Assembly: GCF_963678635.1 (NCBI RefSeq)
Contig: NC_087070.1
Coordinates: forward strand, 32,852,695 to 32,916,694
Direction: 5' to 3'
Origin: Symsagittifera roscoffensis
Taxonomy: Eukaryota > Xenacoelomorpha > Acoela > Convolutidae
DNA: 64,000 bases
Notes under the pieces: model-generated
What the model was told of the DNA's origin: nothing
The model's input: only the letters and a program-made list of their open reading frames with translations
Databases searched by the model: none
Translations under genes and position numbers: made by a program
Part shown: in pieces, positions 22,621 to 35,298 of the stretch
How positions within the stretch are numbered: position 1 is the stretch's first letter
Layout of the letters: each line of letters begins with the position of its first letter

Positions 22621-24045
22621 TTTTCAACGTCAAACTTTGATGTAGCATAAGCCATGGGATATTTTAATGAGAAGTCTGCCTATTGTTCAAATTCTTGCTG
22701 ATTAATTGGAGACTGTTGAACGTTAAACAATGTCAAAATTTGTTGTTGTTCATTTGTGTATTTTGAAGTTCGAAAGTTGGTTCAAAATGAAATTTTTTAT
22801 ATAAATTAATCCACGTTTTTAATTTGAGTCAGTTGTAATAGTATAAATAGATAATTCTTCATTCTTTTTGGATGGCCATTTACTATATACATGTACTGCA
22901 ATTAAATCTGAGCTTGTGTTTTTGCATATTTTTTAAATGAAATAGTTACTGTAAAAATGTATGAATCGGTCTGAATTCAAGGTCAGACAGATACATTTAT
23001 TGTGTGTTCCCATCGTTGTCGTATTGATGAACTTGGTTGATACAAAAATCTTATGCATATTCAGTTAGGGGATTTAAATGCTTCCTTGTTGATTAATTAT
23101 AGGAATAATTTTAGAAGCAAATATGGGTTGTTTACTTAATTGTTGAAACAATCTTGTTAATCATCAAAAAATTGTATTTTTGTGTTTTGCAAACTAGTTT
23201 TGATCTGTATTTGCTAATTAGAATTTTTCTGGTTGAGAGTTATCTTGTAATAAATGGTATTCTAGCTATATTGTGTTTAATATCTGTTATAAGGAATAAA
23301 TGTTTGATGTTTTTAAGTAAAAATTTATTTTGTTCCCTTGTTCGATTTGGTATAAGTGATAACTGAACCAATCCATATTTTGTTAAATGTGTGCTTTGTG
23401 CAGTGTCTAGTTTACTGGACTCTTTTGAAGATAAAATTTTGGAAGTAGGTTGCAATTTTCATTCAATTTAGATATATTAAAAATGTTTGACTAATAAAAA
23501 TGTTTGACGAATAAAAAAAATATTTTTCCAGATCTGGTGGTTGAGTTTTTTTTTGTTTTGGGCTTTTTAAAAGAAGTGAGATTGTCCATTGTGATTTATA
23601 ATATTTTTACTGTGTTTTGGATTTAAGGCTCTGAGTTAGTATAATTATTCTAGTAATAATTCGGTTCAATTGGTGTTTTTTATTCATATTCTATTCTAAG
23701 CATGTTATTATCTAATATGTTTTCTGTTTCCCTTTCGTCATCTGTGCTTTCACAGTGTATATGGTTTAGTTGAATTTCTGAAATTTTGTATTGTCAATAT
23801 CTGGGGGGTCCGGAGTTGTTTCATTAGTAGATTGTAATTGAATAATTTGTCGATGATACTTCGGCGTACTACTTCTATAGCTTTGGTTTTGTCGATTTGA
23901 ACTTTGTGAATTGTTTCGATATGGTGGCTGAGAATAGTTTCTTGATCTATTTTGGTTTTTTTTTTTTCTATTTGTAGAATTATCTCGGGATGTATCATTA
24001 TAATTATTCTATACAGTCTGTTGCTTGGGTGATTTTTTGATCTTT
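22621..24045 (-). pseudogene. Eroded protease-containing interval (unit 1)
   Basis: Between nucleocapsid and reverse transcriptase, where protease belongs. The frame at 23,240-23,455 contains KLDTAQS and, further on, NIARIPFIT, which could be the worn DTG and ILG signatures of an aspartic protease. The assignment is tentative because both are degraded. The rest of the interval gives only short frames. Parts of it (23,055-23,345 and 23,470-23,710) recur in rearranged order at 25,990-26,540. Confidence 0.35.
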
Positions 24046-25060
24046 TGTTAGAGTAGTTTTTTTACGATTGTTTAAATTTCTTCAATTGCGGTTGTTTGAA
24101 GTATTTCTTGAGCGGTCATTGGAATAGTATCTATTCCGAGGGTTTGGATATGAGAGATTCCTGTTATAATTTGGTTAAGTACTCCGATTACAATTCGGTC
24201 TTGAGTAATTGTTTCTGTACTGATTGCCTTGACTATTTGATCTACTGTCTCTGTTTTGTAAATGGTTATGTGAAGTTTGTCGATCTGGTCATCTTCCGCG
24301 AAATTTATTAGAATAAGGGGATTATAATTGTTTTTTTTCTAATAGCTAGTCGGGAGTGGTTTTGCTGAGCTATTATTACTTTGGATAATTTTGTTTGGTA
24401 AACTCTGGTCTTGGTCTTTTTTCATGTATTCGTAGAAATTTTGGTTCTTTGTATTTTGGTGGTCTCTTTGAGTTATCCCGTTGTTTCTGTCTGCATTCGG
24501 CAAGGCTGTGTTTGTATCTGTGAAAATAATTACCCCATTTTTTGATTGAAAGTTTGCTTTAAAAATTTGCATTCTTTTCATAGATATTCAAGGTTTGAAA
24601 TTTTTTTCTGCTAACTCGTTGTCGGAGTCTTGATTATGATTTATGTGTGAAGCTTTTTGCTTGAACTTGATTTACGTGTTTTAGTTTTGAAATTTTCTGA
24701 TTCCTCTTGTTTCATTGTGATTTCAGCTTGTTCTAGTTTGTCTACTAGTTTTCAAAAATCTATATCGGGTTCTCGGATTAAAGATGGGTATGATGCTCTC
24801 GTTTTTATTGTAATCTTTCCTAACTGTGGCGTTAAAGTCATCGTGCGTTTGTAATCATGTGTATTGAGAGAATTAGCTTTTCGTATTAGAGTTTCAATAC
24901 TTACTGCGAGTTGTTTTATTGTGTCATTCGGAAGTCTACGAACTTCGTTGCAAACGTGAGATATACTTGCGTGTCTGTACTTGAGTCGCAGCTTGAAGGA
25001 ACGGTACTGGAGTTTGTTGCGGGCATTGAAGCAACAGTCTTTCCGGCATCTCTGAACCAG
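24046..25060 (-). pseudogene. Gypsy-type Gag and nucleocapsid remnant (unit 1)
   Basis: The frame at 24,752-25,078 carries RRLPNDTIKQLAVSIETL and HDYKRTMTLTPQL, followed by IREPDIDF, a Gag core arrangement. In the partial copy at 38,387-38,824 the same frame is open for 145 codons and runs on into a DKLEQAEITMKQEESENF coiled segment. Downstream, 24,339-24,050 encodes an Asn/Arg-rich tract (NYNRN, NDRSRNTSNNRN repeats in the translation), as is usual for retroelement nucleocapsid tails. Stops separate the pieces. It is joined upstream to a different, Copia-like Gag. Confidence 0.55.
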
Positions 25061-25784
25061 TGATTTCTGGAACCACACTCTGTGCAGGTGGTAACTATAT
25101 CTTCTTTGTCAACAGGGTTGCTACCTTTTTTCTGTACGCCTTCAAAAAACTGCTGCTGGCCTGTCCTCGACCTCGAAAACGACCGCGTCTCTGAAAACGA
25201 CCAGATATCAACGCAGATTCTTCGTTTTGCTCTTCGTTTGCCACGAAAGCTGATTCGTCTTTTAGCTGCATCCCCGAGCTGGAGGAGGAACAGAGCTGGA
25301 GGAGGAGCTGGAGAAGATTCAGCTCATTCGACGCGGAGAAAACCAGTTGGCGTTCATTGCAGGTTAAATCACAGGAATACAGCAACTTGCACGCTAAAAT
25401 AGAATCTGGTAATTCCATTTTGAACCGCTTCATTTTCGTGTATGCTCTCTCAAAGTCGTCGATATGGTCAATAACGCTAGCCGAGGACCTTAAGATAGAT
25501 TCGAAAGCAGTGTACATCTCCTAAGGTTGATCAACTGTTTCTTTGCCAAATATACCGTCTTGTTTTTCCAATAAATCTCTCAAACCGTCCTCAGTCTCTA
25601 GGGTTCCACCGCCCACTTCCATAGCAATTTCGCGACGTCTGCCACTGAGGGATAGTGCGACAGCTAAACCCAACTTTTTAGCAGGTAGATCTGTTAGACG
25701 CTTCCAAATGTCAACCTCGTTTTTCCAAGTGTCATAAGGCTTATCTGTTTCCCTTGTCGGCGGGGTTTTGACGAAAGAGCTCAT
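25030..25784 (-). pseudogene. Copia-like Gag remnant (unit 1)
   Basis: From an ATG at 25,784 the product begins with KPYDTWKNEVDIWKRLTDLP and continues LAVALSLSGRRREIAME. This is the N-terminal pattern seen in Gag of Ty1/Copia-type elements of animals. After an in-frame TAG at 25,521-25,523 the same register continues with FERAYTKMKRFKMELPDSIL and CNERQLVFSAS. After a frameshift there is a zinc-knuckle-like CTECGSRNHWFRDAGK with Cys, Cys and His but no final Cys. One nonsense change, one frameshift and the missing zinc ligand make it a pseudogene. It contrasts with the Gypsy-type reverse transcriptase of the same unit. Confidence 0.6.
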
Positions 25785-26039
25785 TTTCTCCTGCTACCAT
25801 GAGAAAAATTGGATGAAAATAGTAGTTTATTACAAAACCCCGCGACACATGACAATCTTAAACACATGACAATTAAGCACATTACAATAAATTAACAGAA
25901 ATGACGGAAGGGCGCCTTTTATTTGACCTTTTTTATTGTCTGTGTTTGAGAATTGCTGTTTATTCAGAATAAGTATGGCTACAAATGGATGCATAAAACG
26001 AGAAGGATATTCCGTCTCATTCAGCGCTTTAATAAAAAT
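25785..26039. other. Leader region upstream of the Copia-like Gag
   Basis: No gene that I can support. A 102-codon minus-strand frame (25,830-26,138) has no motif. This is where a primer-binding site and 5' LTR would be expected, but I found no matching LTR at the other end of the element. Confidence 0.4.
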
Positions 26040-26848
26040 GTTTGATTCTGATTTGGACTCGAATAAAAAAATATTTTTCCAGATCTTTTGGTTGAATTTT
26101 TGTTTTTTGGGCTTTTCAAAAAGAGTGAGGTTGTCCAATGTGATTTATAATTTTTTGACTGTGTTTTGGCACTTGAGGCTCTGAGTCAGTATAATCATTC
26201 TTGTAATAATTCGGTTCAACTGGTGTTTTTTATTCATTTTCTATTCTAAGCATATTCAGTTAGGGGATTTTTCCACCCTCCATTTTGATTAATTATAGGA
26301 ATAATTTTAGAAGCAAATATGGGTTGTTTACTTAATTGTTGAAACAATCTTGTTTATCATCAAAAAATTGTATTTTTGTGTTTTGCAAACTAGTTTTGAT
26401 CTGTATTTGCTAATTAGAATTTTTCTGGTTGAGAGATATCTTGTAATAAATGGTATTCTAGCTATATTGTGTTTAATATCTGTTATAAGGAATAAATGTT
26501 TGATGTTTTTAAGTAAAAATTTATTTTGTTCCCTTGTTCAAGAGTAGTTTTTTTACGATTGCTTAAATTTCTTCAATTGCGGTTGTTTGAAGTATTTCTT
26601 GAGCGGTCATTGGAATAGTATCTATTCCGAGGGTTTGGATATGAGAGATTCCTGTTAAAATTTGGGTAAATACACCGATTACAATTCGGTCTTGAGTAAT
26701 TGTTTCTGTACTGATTGCCTTGACTATTTGATCTACTGTCTCTGTTTTGTAAATAGTAATGTGAAGTTTGTCGATCTGGTCATCTTCCGTTGCGAAATTT
26801 ATTAGAATAAGGGGATTGTAATTGGTTTTTTTAATAGCTAGTCGGAAG
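26040..26848. repeat. Rearranged partial copy of 23.05-24.35 kb
   Basis: Three blocks match earlier sequence in shuffled order: about 26,040-26,255 with 23,480-23,705, 26,250-26,540 with 23,055-23,345, and 26,541-26,848 with 24,046-24,345, at roughly 90-95 percent identity. In the second unit the last block runs on without a break into 38,102-38,816, which matches 24,346-25,060. So before the 11.25 kb duplication a second copy of the decayed element lay directly downstream here. Confidence 0.8.
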
Positions 26849-28533
26849 GGTTAGTTATATTTTCTAATAGGGCTATTTCGATGGGTTGCATGTAGTCATG
26901 CGGGAGGATGGTTGGGCGGGAATATTCAAGCGGGAAGTTATTAGTCAGGGTGTGAAAGATGAACTTTTGTCTTACAGGGTCAATGCCTGTGAAGTAGTGG
27001 AAATCATACTTTATGAGAAATTTAGGAACACACGTGATGTATATTTAAAGTTAATGAATATGAAGCAATGAGGTGATTGGAAGCTTAGTTTTGAAATTGT
27101 AAATATCTCGTTCTCTTGTTGTTAGAAAATCAAAATGTGAGTGCAAAGTGACCAAATTTACTGAAAAATGGCTCCTCCGCTTTTGTGTGAGTAAGTGCGT
27201 GGTCAATGACATTGTCGATTTTTTAATAAGTTCTATCGAGTTGAAAAATGTAACCTATCTGGATGAAAAAATTTTAGGGTCAGTGTCATATGGTGAACTT
27301 TTCATATTTGGACGACAGTATGACTGATCGTATCGATTAGCATATTATCTTATAGCTTTTTCATAGCTTTTTGTGCAAGGAATCGGTTAAGTGTTTGACT
27401 TAAGCTTAATTTTTTAAATTGTTTTAGGTGAAGTACGTTATTCAAATGGTGAATGATTGAGTCGCAAATTCGTCGCCGTTTGTATTTTTCCTTAGGGGTA
27501 CTTTTAGTGGGTTAGTGAAATTATAAGTTTGTATCCATGAAAGAATTGGAAGTAGGGTATCTTCATCGACCTTTTGTGCTCGTTAGGCTGAGTTTTTTTC
27601 ATTGTAATAAGTGTATTAGAGGGAGAAAGGAAGGTTTTCCACTAAAAAGGCGGGTGTATTAATATGATGTGGGTGATGTGAAAAGAGTCGAGATGATGAT
27701 GGGCGGCTAATGAGGAATCGTGGTGTGGTATAAGGATGTTTACGTTTCATAAAATTTCTGTGTGCGAGTGTGGGGGAAATGTGGACAGAAAGGATAGAGT
27801 ATTCAAAGGTTGAAAATAAGTGGGTTAGTTGATGAATAGTTAATGAGTTTTGGTGTTAAGAATTTGTTGCTGGTGGGTAATAAAATTGTTTAAATTGTTC
27901 TCTAGCTTGTCATCTGTGATGGGGGTGGTAACATCGGGTGCATTACTTGAAAGTTGTTAAAGCAGGGAAAGAGGTGGAGCTAGAGTTTTCAGCAGGGTAG
28001 GGGGACTTATGGATTGAATTGGTGGTTGAGAAAAATTAGTGGGACTGGGTACGGAATTTAGGAATTCATCTAATGGTTCGACTTCCGAGCTATTAAAATT
28101 GGAAATAGTATTAAATTAGTTTGATTTGAGTTATCAGAATTCATGCGTGTTGACTTAGAAGAAAAATTGGGTAGGGGAAAATATGAGGCTTAAAATTGTA
28201 ATGAGAGAATTATGGCTTTGGAGATTTGAAGGATAGGAAATGGAACTAATGAGATATCCAAATGGGCGGCTCATCATGGGCTAAACACATGATTGTTTTG
28301 ATAACAAAATTTAAGGTGTGCATTTTTTCAGCAACTTATTTGTATGTATCGTTGATAGTGGGTTGTTGAAGTGCCATTTGAGATATAGCGCTACGAGATA
28401 TAGCACTACTAAATGATTGATGAAAAATCTTGTGGGCGATATTTTTCTCCATTTTGGCATATATAGTCTTTAGTATCTTTAAATTATCCACTGTAGTCTT
28501 GTCGGTAGATGTCTGAAAAACCTGCTGGTTCAG

Positions 28534-28743
28534 CTAGTTTGCGGAGGTTTTGATCGATTGATTGTCTTCGGATTCTAACCGTTTTAGTGAAAAGTTCTTG
28601 AAATTGTTTTGTTCGAATTTGATGTTGTAATTCCGATTTTTTAGTGTATATCTATAAATTGTAGATACACATTTGGGTTCCAAGTGATTGCTCGTATACT
28701 TTAAGGTGAGAATTTTTTTGATGGCGGCATTAAAGTAGGGCAT
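28534..28743 (-). CDS. Small frame overlapping the end of the envelope-like frame (copy 3)
   Basis: Identical in translation to the frame at 17,290-17,499. It is present because of the 11.25 kb duplication. Confidence 0.3.
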   Translation of the reverse strand: MPYFNAAIKKILTLKYTSNHLEPKCVSTIYRYTLKNRNYNIKFEQNNFKNFSLKRLESEDNQSIKTSAN

Positions 28744-29327
28744 GGAGTTGAAAGATGATATTTATCTTCGTTTGAGTTAAGTTGTACCACATTATGACTA
28801 TTTTCAGATCCAAATGCCACAATTGTATCCCAAAAGATTGTTCGGGGTGGTAAGGTGTCTTCAAAAATTACTTTGTTTTTAAAAAAAATAGGTATGCGTT
28901 GGTAGCACTTTTTGTCTTCAAATACATAAAGTGGTGATTTATTTTTAGTGCAAGTGTAGTACCACAGAATGTTCCCTTCATAATCAGTGAAATTAGAGCG
29001 GTTGCATGATAAGAGATATGCTGCATAAGGAATTTTGAAAACTGCTAAAGCGAGAGATTTTAGAGTTTGTGCTCGTTCTAGTTCACATAAATGATGTAGT
29101 GTTTCTAGTTCTGAAAGTATCGTCTCTTGAAAAATTCTGCTTATTGTATAACCTAGTTTCATATCAAGATGTATATCATAGTGGCTTGCATTAAAATAGG
29201 TGTTATTCATTACTGAAAATTCGTGTATTCGTGTACTGTCTTGATTTTCTGGATGAATTTTTCCGCCAGTATTTCCTGTCTTTTTAAAAAACGTTACTGG
29301 AATGTAGAATTTTTTGTCTTTTGACAT
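28701..29327 (-). CDS. Envelope-like protein fragment (copy 3)
   Basis: Identical in translation to the 208-codon frame at 17,457-18,083. The Leu/Glu-rich helical segment and the Cys-containing half are both present, with no membrane anchor in the frame. The upstream half is broken as in the other copies. Confidence 0.45.
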   Translation of the reverse strand: MSKDKKFYIPVTFFKKTGNTGGKIHPENQDSTRIHEFSVMNNTYFNASHYDIHLDMKLGYTISRIFQETILSELETLHHLCELERAQTLKSLALAVFKIPYAAYLLSCNRSNFTDYEGNILWYYTCTKNKSPLYVFEDKKCYQRIPIFFKNKVIFEDTLPPRTIFWDTIVAFGSENSHNVVQLNSNEDKYHLSTPCPTLMPPSKKFSP

Positions 29328-30057
29328 GGCTGCGCTGGATCAATAATTAGTTGGCCTGTTTTCATGTCGAAACTTTTGTCGTATTTGAAAAGAAATTCTG
29401 ATTATTGTGTTTTGAAAAGTGGTTTTGGTTATCTTCATGCTACTTCCGTTTCAGAGTAAATTTGAAAGCGTGTTCATTTATTTTCTACAGCATCTATATT
29501 TCTATTTTTCTGTGGGTTTGATCTATTTTGCTTAGGGTTGATTTTATCGAAAGGTATAGGTTCTATAAATTTTTTTGGCGAATTTAAACAATCTTGCGTG
29601 AATTTTAGCGACTTGAAATGTGGTACATGTGTCTTTAGGGAACCAAACTATGGTTGCCTGTGTTCGTGTAGTGGGGTCGCATTATCGTTGATCATTTTTG
29701 CAAGGTAAGCGTACTCCTTGATACAGTATGGTCTCATTTTTTAAATCTCGTGTTAATCAGACTTTTTCTAATTGGATTTTCCAATCAAAAAATATTATTT
29801 CTTGGTGACCTGATTTTTTTGTGTCTGCTTTATTAATTGATGGGTTATTCAATTCAATGTGAGGTATCCACTTTTTATCATGTATGTCATATGTTGAACG
29901 TCCATGTGCACCATGATAAGGGAATAGTTGGATATGACCTTGGTGGTGTTTGAAAATGAGTGTGAAATTTTGCTGTGAAAATTTCTGAATATTACGTTTA
30001 TTAAGTTTTTGAATCTCTTTCTGAATATCGTGTCTATTTTTTTGTTTTTTTTAGTGC

Positions 30058-30375
30058 TTAATTATGGATTCGACTAATATCGAGGTGTTGCCTAAAATGT
30101 GGAAGGGTTGCTACAAAGGAGTTCCAGTCTAAGCGTAAAGGGTTACTCGTGCCTTGTAGTTCACGGTATCGGTAGTATCTGTAGTCTAATTGGCTGGGAA
30201 AGTTTGTCGGAAATGTAGTTGATGGTGTTTGACCAGTGACTGAAGGTGTTGAAGGGATAACGTTTCTGGTAATGATAAGGTGGTATCCGATGAAGTTTCT
30301 ATTGGATCTTATACAAGATTGGGTTCGCCTTGAGAAAATGTTTGAATCATTCAATGTGGAAGTCTTTGTGATCAA
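30058..30375 (-). CDS. Unassigned frame upstream of the envelope-like gene (unit 2)
   Basis: Duplicate of the 105-codon Ser/Thr/Pro-rich frame at 18,814-19,131. It abuts the longer G-run of this unit. Confidence 0.25.
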   Translation of the reverse strand: MITKTSTLNDSNIFSRRTQSCIRSNRNFIGYHLIITRNVIPSTPSVTGQTPSTTFPTNFPSQLDYRYYRYRELQGTSNPLRLDWNSFVATLPHFRQHLDISRIHN

Positions 30376-30377
30376 GT

Positions 30378-30397
30378 GGGGGGGGGGGGGGGGGGGG
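30378..30397 (+). repeat. G homopolymer, 20 bases
   Basis: Run of 20 G on the plus strand, against 11 in the left unit. This is the only length difference found between the two 11.25 kb units and it explains the change of offset from 11,244 to 11,253. Confidence 0.9.
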
Positions 30398-31782
30398 TTA
30401 AAGGGACTTTCACAAATTTGTTCATTATAGGTGTTGAACCTACATAAGATGATGGCAGATTTGGTGTAATTTGTTAGGAAAGGAAATGGGGGGGTGGTAG
30501 GGAGGGGGTTTGTATTGTACTATGAGAAAGGGGGGTTGATGCTGGTGGTGAGGTGATTTTAAATTGAACTCTTGGTGGTGTTGTCAGATTTCTATTGCAT
30601 CGGAGATGAATAATTTGTCTGTCTATTGTAGTTGTTATATTTTGGTTTTGGCTCAAATGTTTTGTTCTGATTAGGTCTTGTTGTAGTGAGGTTTAATTTT
30701 TATATGTTGATTTGTATTGTGGTTCGCTTAGGGGTGCGTGCCGAATGGCTGATATCATTGTTCTGATAATGATGCGTGATTTTTTTCAAAGGTGAAGGGT
30801 TTTTTACATATGATATACGAGTAGATGATTCGAGTTGATTTGTTTGACTAGATGTAGGTGTTGTTTGGGGTCATGGGGTGGGTTAGTAGGCGGGAAACCC
30901 TCAATAGAGTTTGGGTTAGCAATTTTGAAATATACTGAAGATATTTTTTGTGTATTACTGAAGTTTGGGTTTTTTGTAAATTTCTTTAGCATAAAAGAAT
31001 GATGATTGAAACAATTGCTAGTACAAAAACACTTTTTGTTTTCTCTATACGTTTATAAACTGTCAAAATTAGAGTAGCTAATAAAGTGAGAAAAATTATG
31101 AAAAGTCTAAAAATGTCTTTCCTACTTAGTTAGCTTCGTGTCATCTAGGAAATTTGCTCAGTATTGTACCTGATTAGGTGGTCGATAGTTTGAAGAGAGA
31201 AAAATAGGTCTAGATTGGGGAAAAATAATTATGAATTGGGTCCTAAAGATTAGAAAAATGGGGATTATAATTTCTAAAAAATCAGTTCTGAACAGATTGA
31301 AAGAAATCTTGAAACTTTTTTTTGCAGATTTTGTTGAACTTGTCTGCAAAAAAAACAGTTGAAAAATGATTTGTTTTTCGAAATAATTTGTTTTAATTGT
31401 GTTAGTTTACGGGGAGCGTACTTTTTCAGATAGTATGGTAAAAGATTGTTTCTATGCTGTACTATTTCTTTTTTAATGTGGTCTATATGTATCTTGTTTA
31501 TACTATATAGTCTATATAGTTTACACGCAACGTCTGAAGGTTTTTCTGTAAATTATATGTTCTATTTCACATAAGTTGTATTTTTTTTAGACTCCTTTTT
31601 GTTTTGTTAGTCTCGGGATTAAAACAAATGTTCCTACCTATAAGTTTTATGTTGATGTAAAGCGTCAGTTTATATGAGACTGAACTTTTTGTCTCTGTAA
31701 TAATTTCCTTGCAATTTACCTATATCTCATTTAAATCTTTAAAGTCTTGTTTTTTTATGCTTTTTGCTTTTGATGTGGAAAG

Positions 31783-32201
31783 GGTTTGTTTAAATGGCAT
31801 GTTATACATTCATTACAGTCATGTTATTTTTTCTGATTCTATATGTCCTTTTGTATTCAAAGAATGTGATATGTGAAACCATATTAATAATAAACTTAGT
31901 GGGAAACAGGGTACTTTCATTTCTGGGTAATGGTTTTCTAAGATTTAGTGTTTTCAATTATTGTGGTCTTGTTGAATTTTCGGAAACATCGGAGTAAGGC
32001 TTTGTTTCCTAAAAATGTGATATCGGCTTTAAGTAGTTCTGTTTTGCATTTATGTAATGATTTCAGTTGTCTGATAACAGGGTCAAAACTTTGATATTTT
32101 TGTAGTAATTGAGATGTTAATGTTTCTGTGCTAGGTAGAAAAATTTTATAGATTTTGTTCTTTGATAATGATATATTGTCCCAAAGTGTCTTGCAAATCA
32201 A
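31783..32201 (-). pseudogene. Integrase N-terminal remnant (unit 2)
   Basis: Duplicate of 20,530-20,948, with the pre-integrase linker and the CITC zinc-finger remnant. One base difference changes a plus-strand frame only. Confidence 0.55.
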
Positions 32202-32892
32202 ACTTTTGTTGATTGTTTATTTTTGACCTGATTTGAGAGGGCCTGCTAATTTTACTGTATCAATTAGGTCTTTTTTTTCTATAGATGGCAATGATTTATT
32301 TCTCTGTGGTAATTGTTGATTGGTTTTTAAGTGTGTGTTAACCTTTATCCATGATGAGTATGGTATAGGTTTAAATGTGTCTTTACTTACTAAATGGACC
32401 TCATAATGCTTGTTTTGGCAATCTAAAAAGAGTGGAACTCGTTCTAATGTTTTTATCTGTTTAGTATTAGAGTCAGTTTTGACTGCGTATATACATTTTA
32501 GTCATGGTGATGTTTCATTTTCTTGCGAGAAAGAATTTTAAATTCTGTGGTACTTCTTCGTTTTTTTTTTGTGTTTGTAATTCGGGATTGGGACTAAGTG
32601 TATCTGGTAAAGCAAATTTTTGGCTGCTGTCCAAACTACATGTAGGTTTGTAAATTTCACTAAAATTAGTTGAAATCTATATACTCTATGGTTAGGATTT
32701 GATTTTTGCGTAAAGAGTAAAGCTATGGGCCTATAATCTGTAAGAAAAACTGTTGGTTAATTTGATCCAAAAATTAAGAACTCATAATCAGTTAACGTAT
32801 ATATGATGGCTGTACACTCTCTCAGGAGTGTGCAGAATCGTAATTCTACTTTTAAAAAGAGTCTTGAACTTACTTATATTAGATTCATTTGG

Positions 32893-32963
32893 TTGGTGCC
32901 TCTGTTTGATTGTAAAGAGCTGCGCTAGTTCCAAATTTGGCATAATCGCTCATAGCGTAAAAT
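32893..32963 (-). pseudogene. RNase H remnant (unit 2)
   Basis: Duplicate of 21,640-21,710, with the same SDYAKFGTSAALYNQ block. Confidence 0.55.
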
Positions 32964-33302
32964 GGCTGGTTTGAGTCTAGACTTATATTCGAAATTTGTT
33001 CTGTGAGAGGGGTTTTAATTTCATTGATGCGTTTTTGATGTTCTTAGGTCCAATCAAAATTGTTTTGTTGTCTGACAATATTATAGAATGGTTTGAGATA
33101 TCACTGCTTTTTACAAACGTAATTTCTTGAAAAGCTTAACATTCTCGGAAATTCTTGGATTTTTATATTGGATGCTGGTTGGTGTTTTAAAATGGCATCT
33201 TTTCAGATTTTCAATGGTGTTAATCTGGTGATTTGTAAAAAATGTCTAAGTAATTTTACACGAGTGAGGAAAAATGTGATTCATCTGGGGTTGTTTTCAT
33301 TT

Positions 33303-33873
33303 TTTTTAAAATAAGATCTGATGGTATTTATTTAGAACTTTGAACTTTTCTTGTTTGCTTGCGATTGTATGAAAACATCGTCTACATAGAAGATAACCGC
33401 AAATGGATGTTCTAAAATTTTTTTTTCATCAAGGCAGAAAAAGTTGCTGGATCTATAGTTATCCCGTAAAAAAGTCTATTGTGTACGTAATGTCGGTTTT
33501 CAATAAAAAATTGTGTCAATCGACGTGATCGTTCATCTAATGGCGGTGATATAATACAATCCGATAATTTTTGTGCGTTTATTTTTGTTGGTTCTATGCG
33601 CTAATTGCTTTTTGATTCATCAATCAGAGAGTTTAAGTATTGTGAGTCTAAAATGGTTTCAAGTGATTATCCTTTAGCGAGAAAAAATACTGGATTAATA
33701 AACGTATTTCCCTTGGGTCGTTTTTCATTGCTTACTGGTGAGATAATTTTGTGTTGTTCACTTCTCTCTGAAAATCTGTTTACTTTGTCCTGTAAGTGTA
33801 TTGGATTTTTACTTGCGCGTTGTTTTTTGAAAACTGCGTCGTGTTTAAGTGGAGTTGTAGTTGTGTAAGTATT
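33303..33873 (-). pseudogene. Ty3/Gypsy reverse transcriptase remnant (unit 2)
   Basis: Duplicate of 22,050-22,620. The YVDD motif is at 33,377-33,388 and the same nonsense changes are present, so the decay predates the duplication. Confidence 0.8.
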
Positions 33874-35298
33874 TTTTCAACGTCAAACTTTGATGTAGCA
33901 TAAGCCATGGGATATTTTAATGAGAAGTCTGCCTATTGTTCAAATTCTTGCTGATTAATTGGAGACTGTTGAACGTTAAACAATGTCAAAATTTGTTGTT
34001 GTTCATTTGTGTATTTTGAAGTTCGAAAGTTGGTTCAAAATGAAATTTTTTATATAAATTAATCCACGTTTTTAATTTGAGTCAGTTGTAATAGTATAAA
34101 TAGATAATTCTTCATTCTTTTTGGATGGCCATTTACTATATACATGTACTGCAATTAAATCTGAGCTTGTGTTTTTGCATATTTTTTAAATGAAATAGTT
34201 ACTGTAAAAATGTATGAATCGGTCTGAATTCAAGGTCAGACAGATACATTTATTGTGTGTTCCCATCGTTGTCGTATTGATGAACTTGGTTGATACAAAA
34301 ATCTTATGCATATTCAGTTAGGGGATTTAAATGCTTCCTTGTTGATTAATTATAGGAATAATTTTAGAAGCAAATATGGGTTGTTTACTTAATTGTTGAA
34401 ACAATCTTGTTAATCATCAAAAAATTGTATTTTTGTGTTTTGCAAACTAGTTTTGATCTGTATTTGCTAATTAGAATTTTTCTGGTTGAGAGTTATCTTG
34501 TAATAAATGGTATTCTAGCTATATTGTGTTTAATATCTGTTATAAGGAATAAATGTTTGATGTTTTTAAGTAAAAATTTATTTTGTTCCCTTGTTCGATT
34601 TGGTATAAGTGATAACTGAACCAATCCATATTTTGTTAAATGTGTGCTTTGTGCAGTGTCTAGTTTACTGGACTCTTTTGAAGATAAAATTTTGGAAGTA
34701 GGTTGCAATTTTCATTCAATTTAGATATATTAAAAATGTTTGACTAATAAAAATGTTTGACGAATAAAAAAAATATTTTTCCAGATCTGGTGGTTGAGTT
34801 TTTTTTTGTTTTGGGCTTTTTAAAAGAAGTGAGATTGTCCATTGTGATTTATAATATTTTTACTGTGTTTTGGATTTAAGGCTCTGAGTTAGTATAATTA
34901 TTCTAGTAATAATTCGGTTCAATTGGTGTTTTTTATTCATATTCTATTCTAAGCATGTTATTATCTAATATGTTTTCTGTTTCCCTTTCGTCATCTGTGC
35001 TTTCACAGTGTATATGGTTTAGTTGAATTTCTGAAATTTTGTATTGTCAATATCTGGGGGGTCCGGAGTTGTTTCATTAGTAGATTGTAATTGAATAATT
35101 TGTCGATGATACTTCGGCGTACTACTTCTATAGCTTTGGTTTTGTCGATTTGAACTTTGTGAATTGTTTCGATATGGTGGCTGAGAATAGTTTCTTGATC
35201 TATTTTGGTTTTTTTTTTTTCTATTTGTAGAATTATCTCGGGATGTATCATTATAATTATTCTATACAGTCTGTTGCTTGGGTGATTTTTTGATCTTT
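33874..35298 (-). pseudogene. Eroded protease-containing interval (unit 2)
   Basis: Duplicate of 22,621-24,045. The tentative LDTAQS and NIARIPFIT traces are at 34,493-34,708. Confidence 0.35.

Larger units (their letters stand above)
15614..26848. repeat. 11.25 kb tandem duplication, left unit
   Basis: This segment is repeated head-to-tail with offsets of 11,244 bases before and 11,253 bases after a G-run that is 11 long here and 20 long in the other unit. I noticed only three single-base differences: near 18,301 (G here, T there), 20,575 (C/T) and 22,407 (T/C). The right end is GCTAGTCGGAAG, after which this unit runs into a short GGTTAGTTA filler and the start of the next unit. The content is a decayed minus-strand LTR element. 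Confidence 0.95.
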
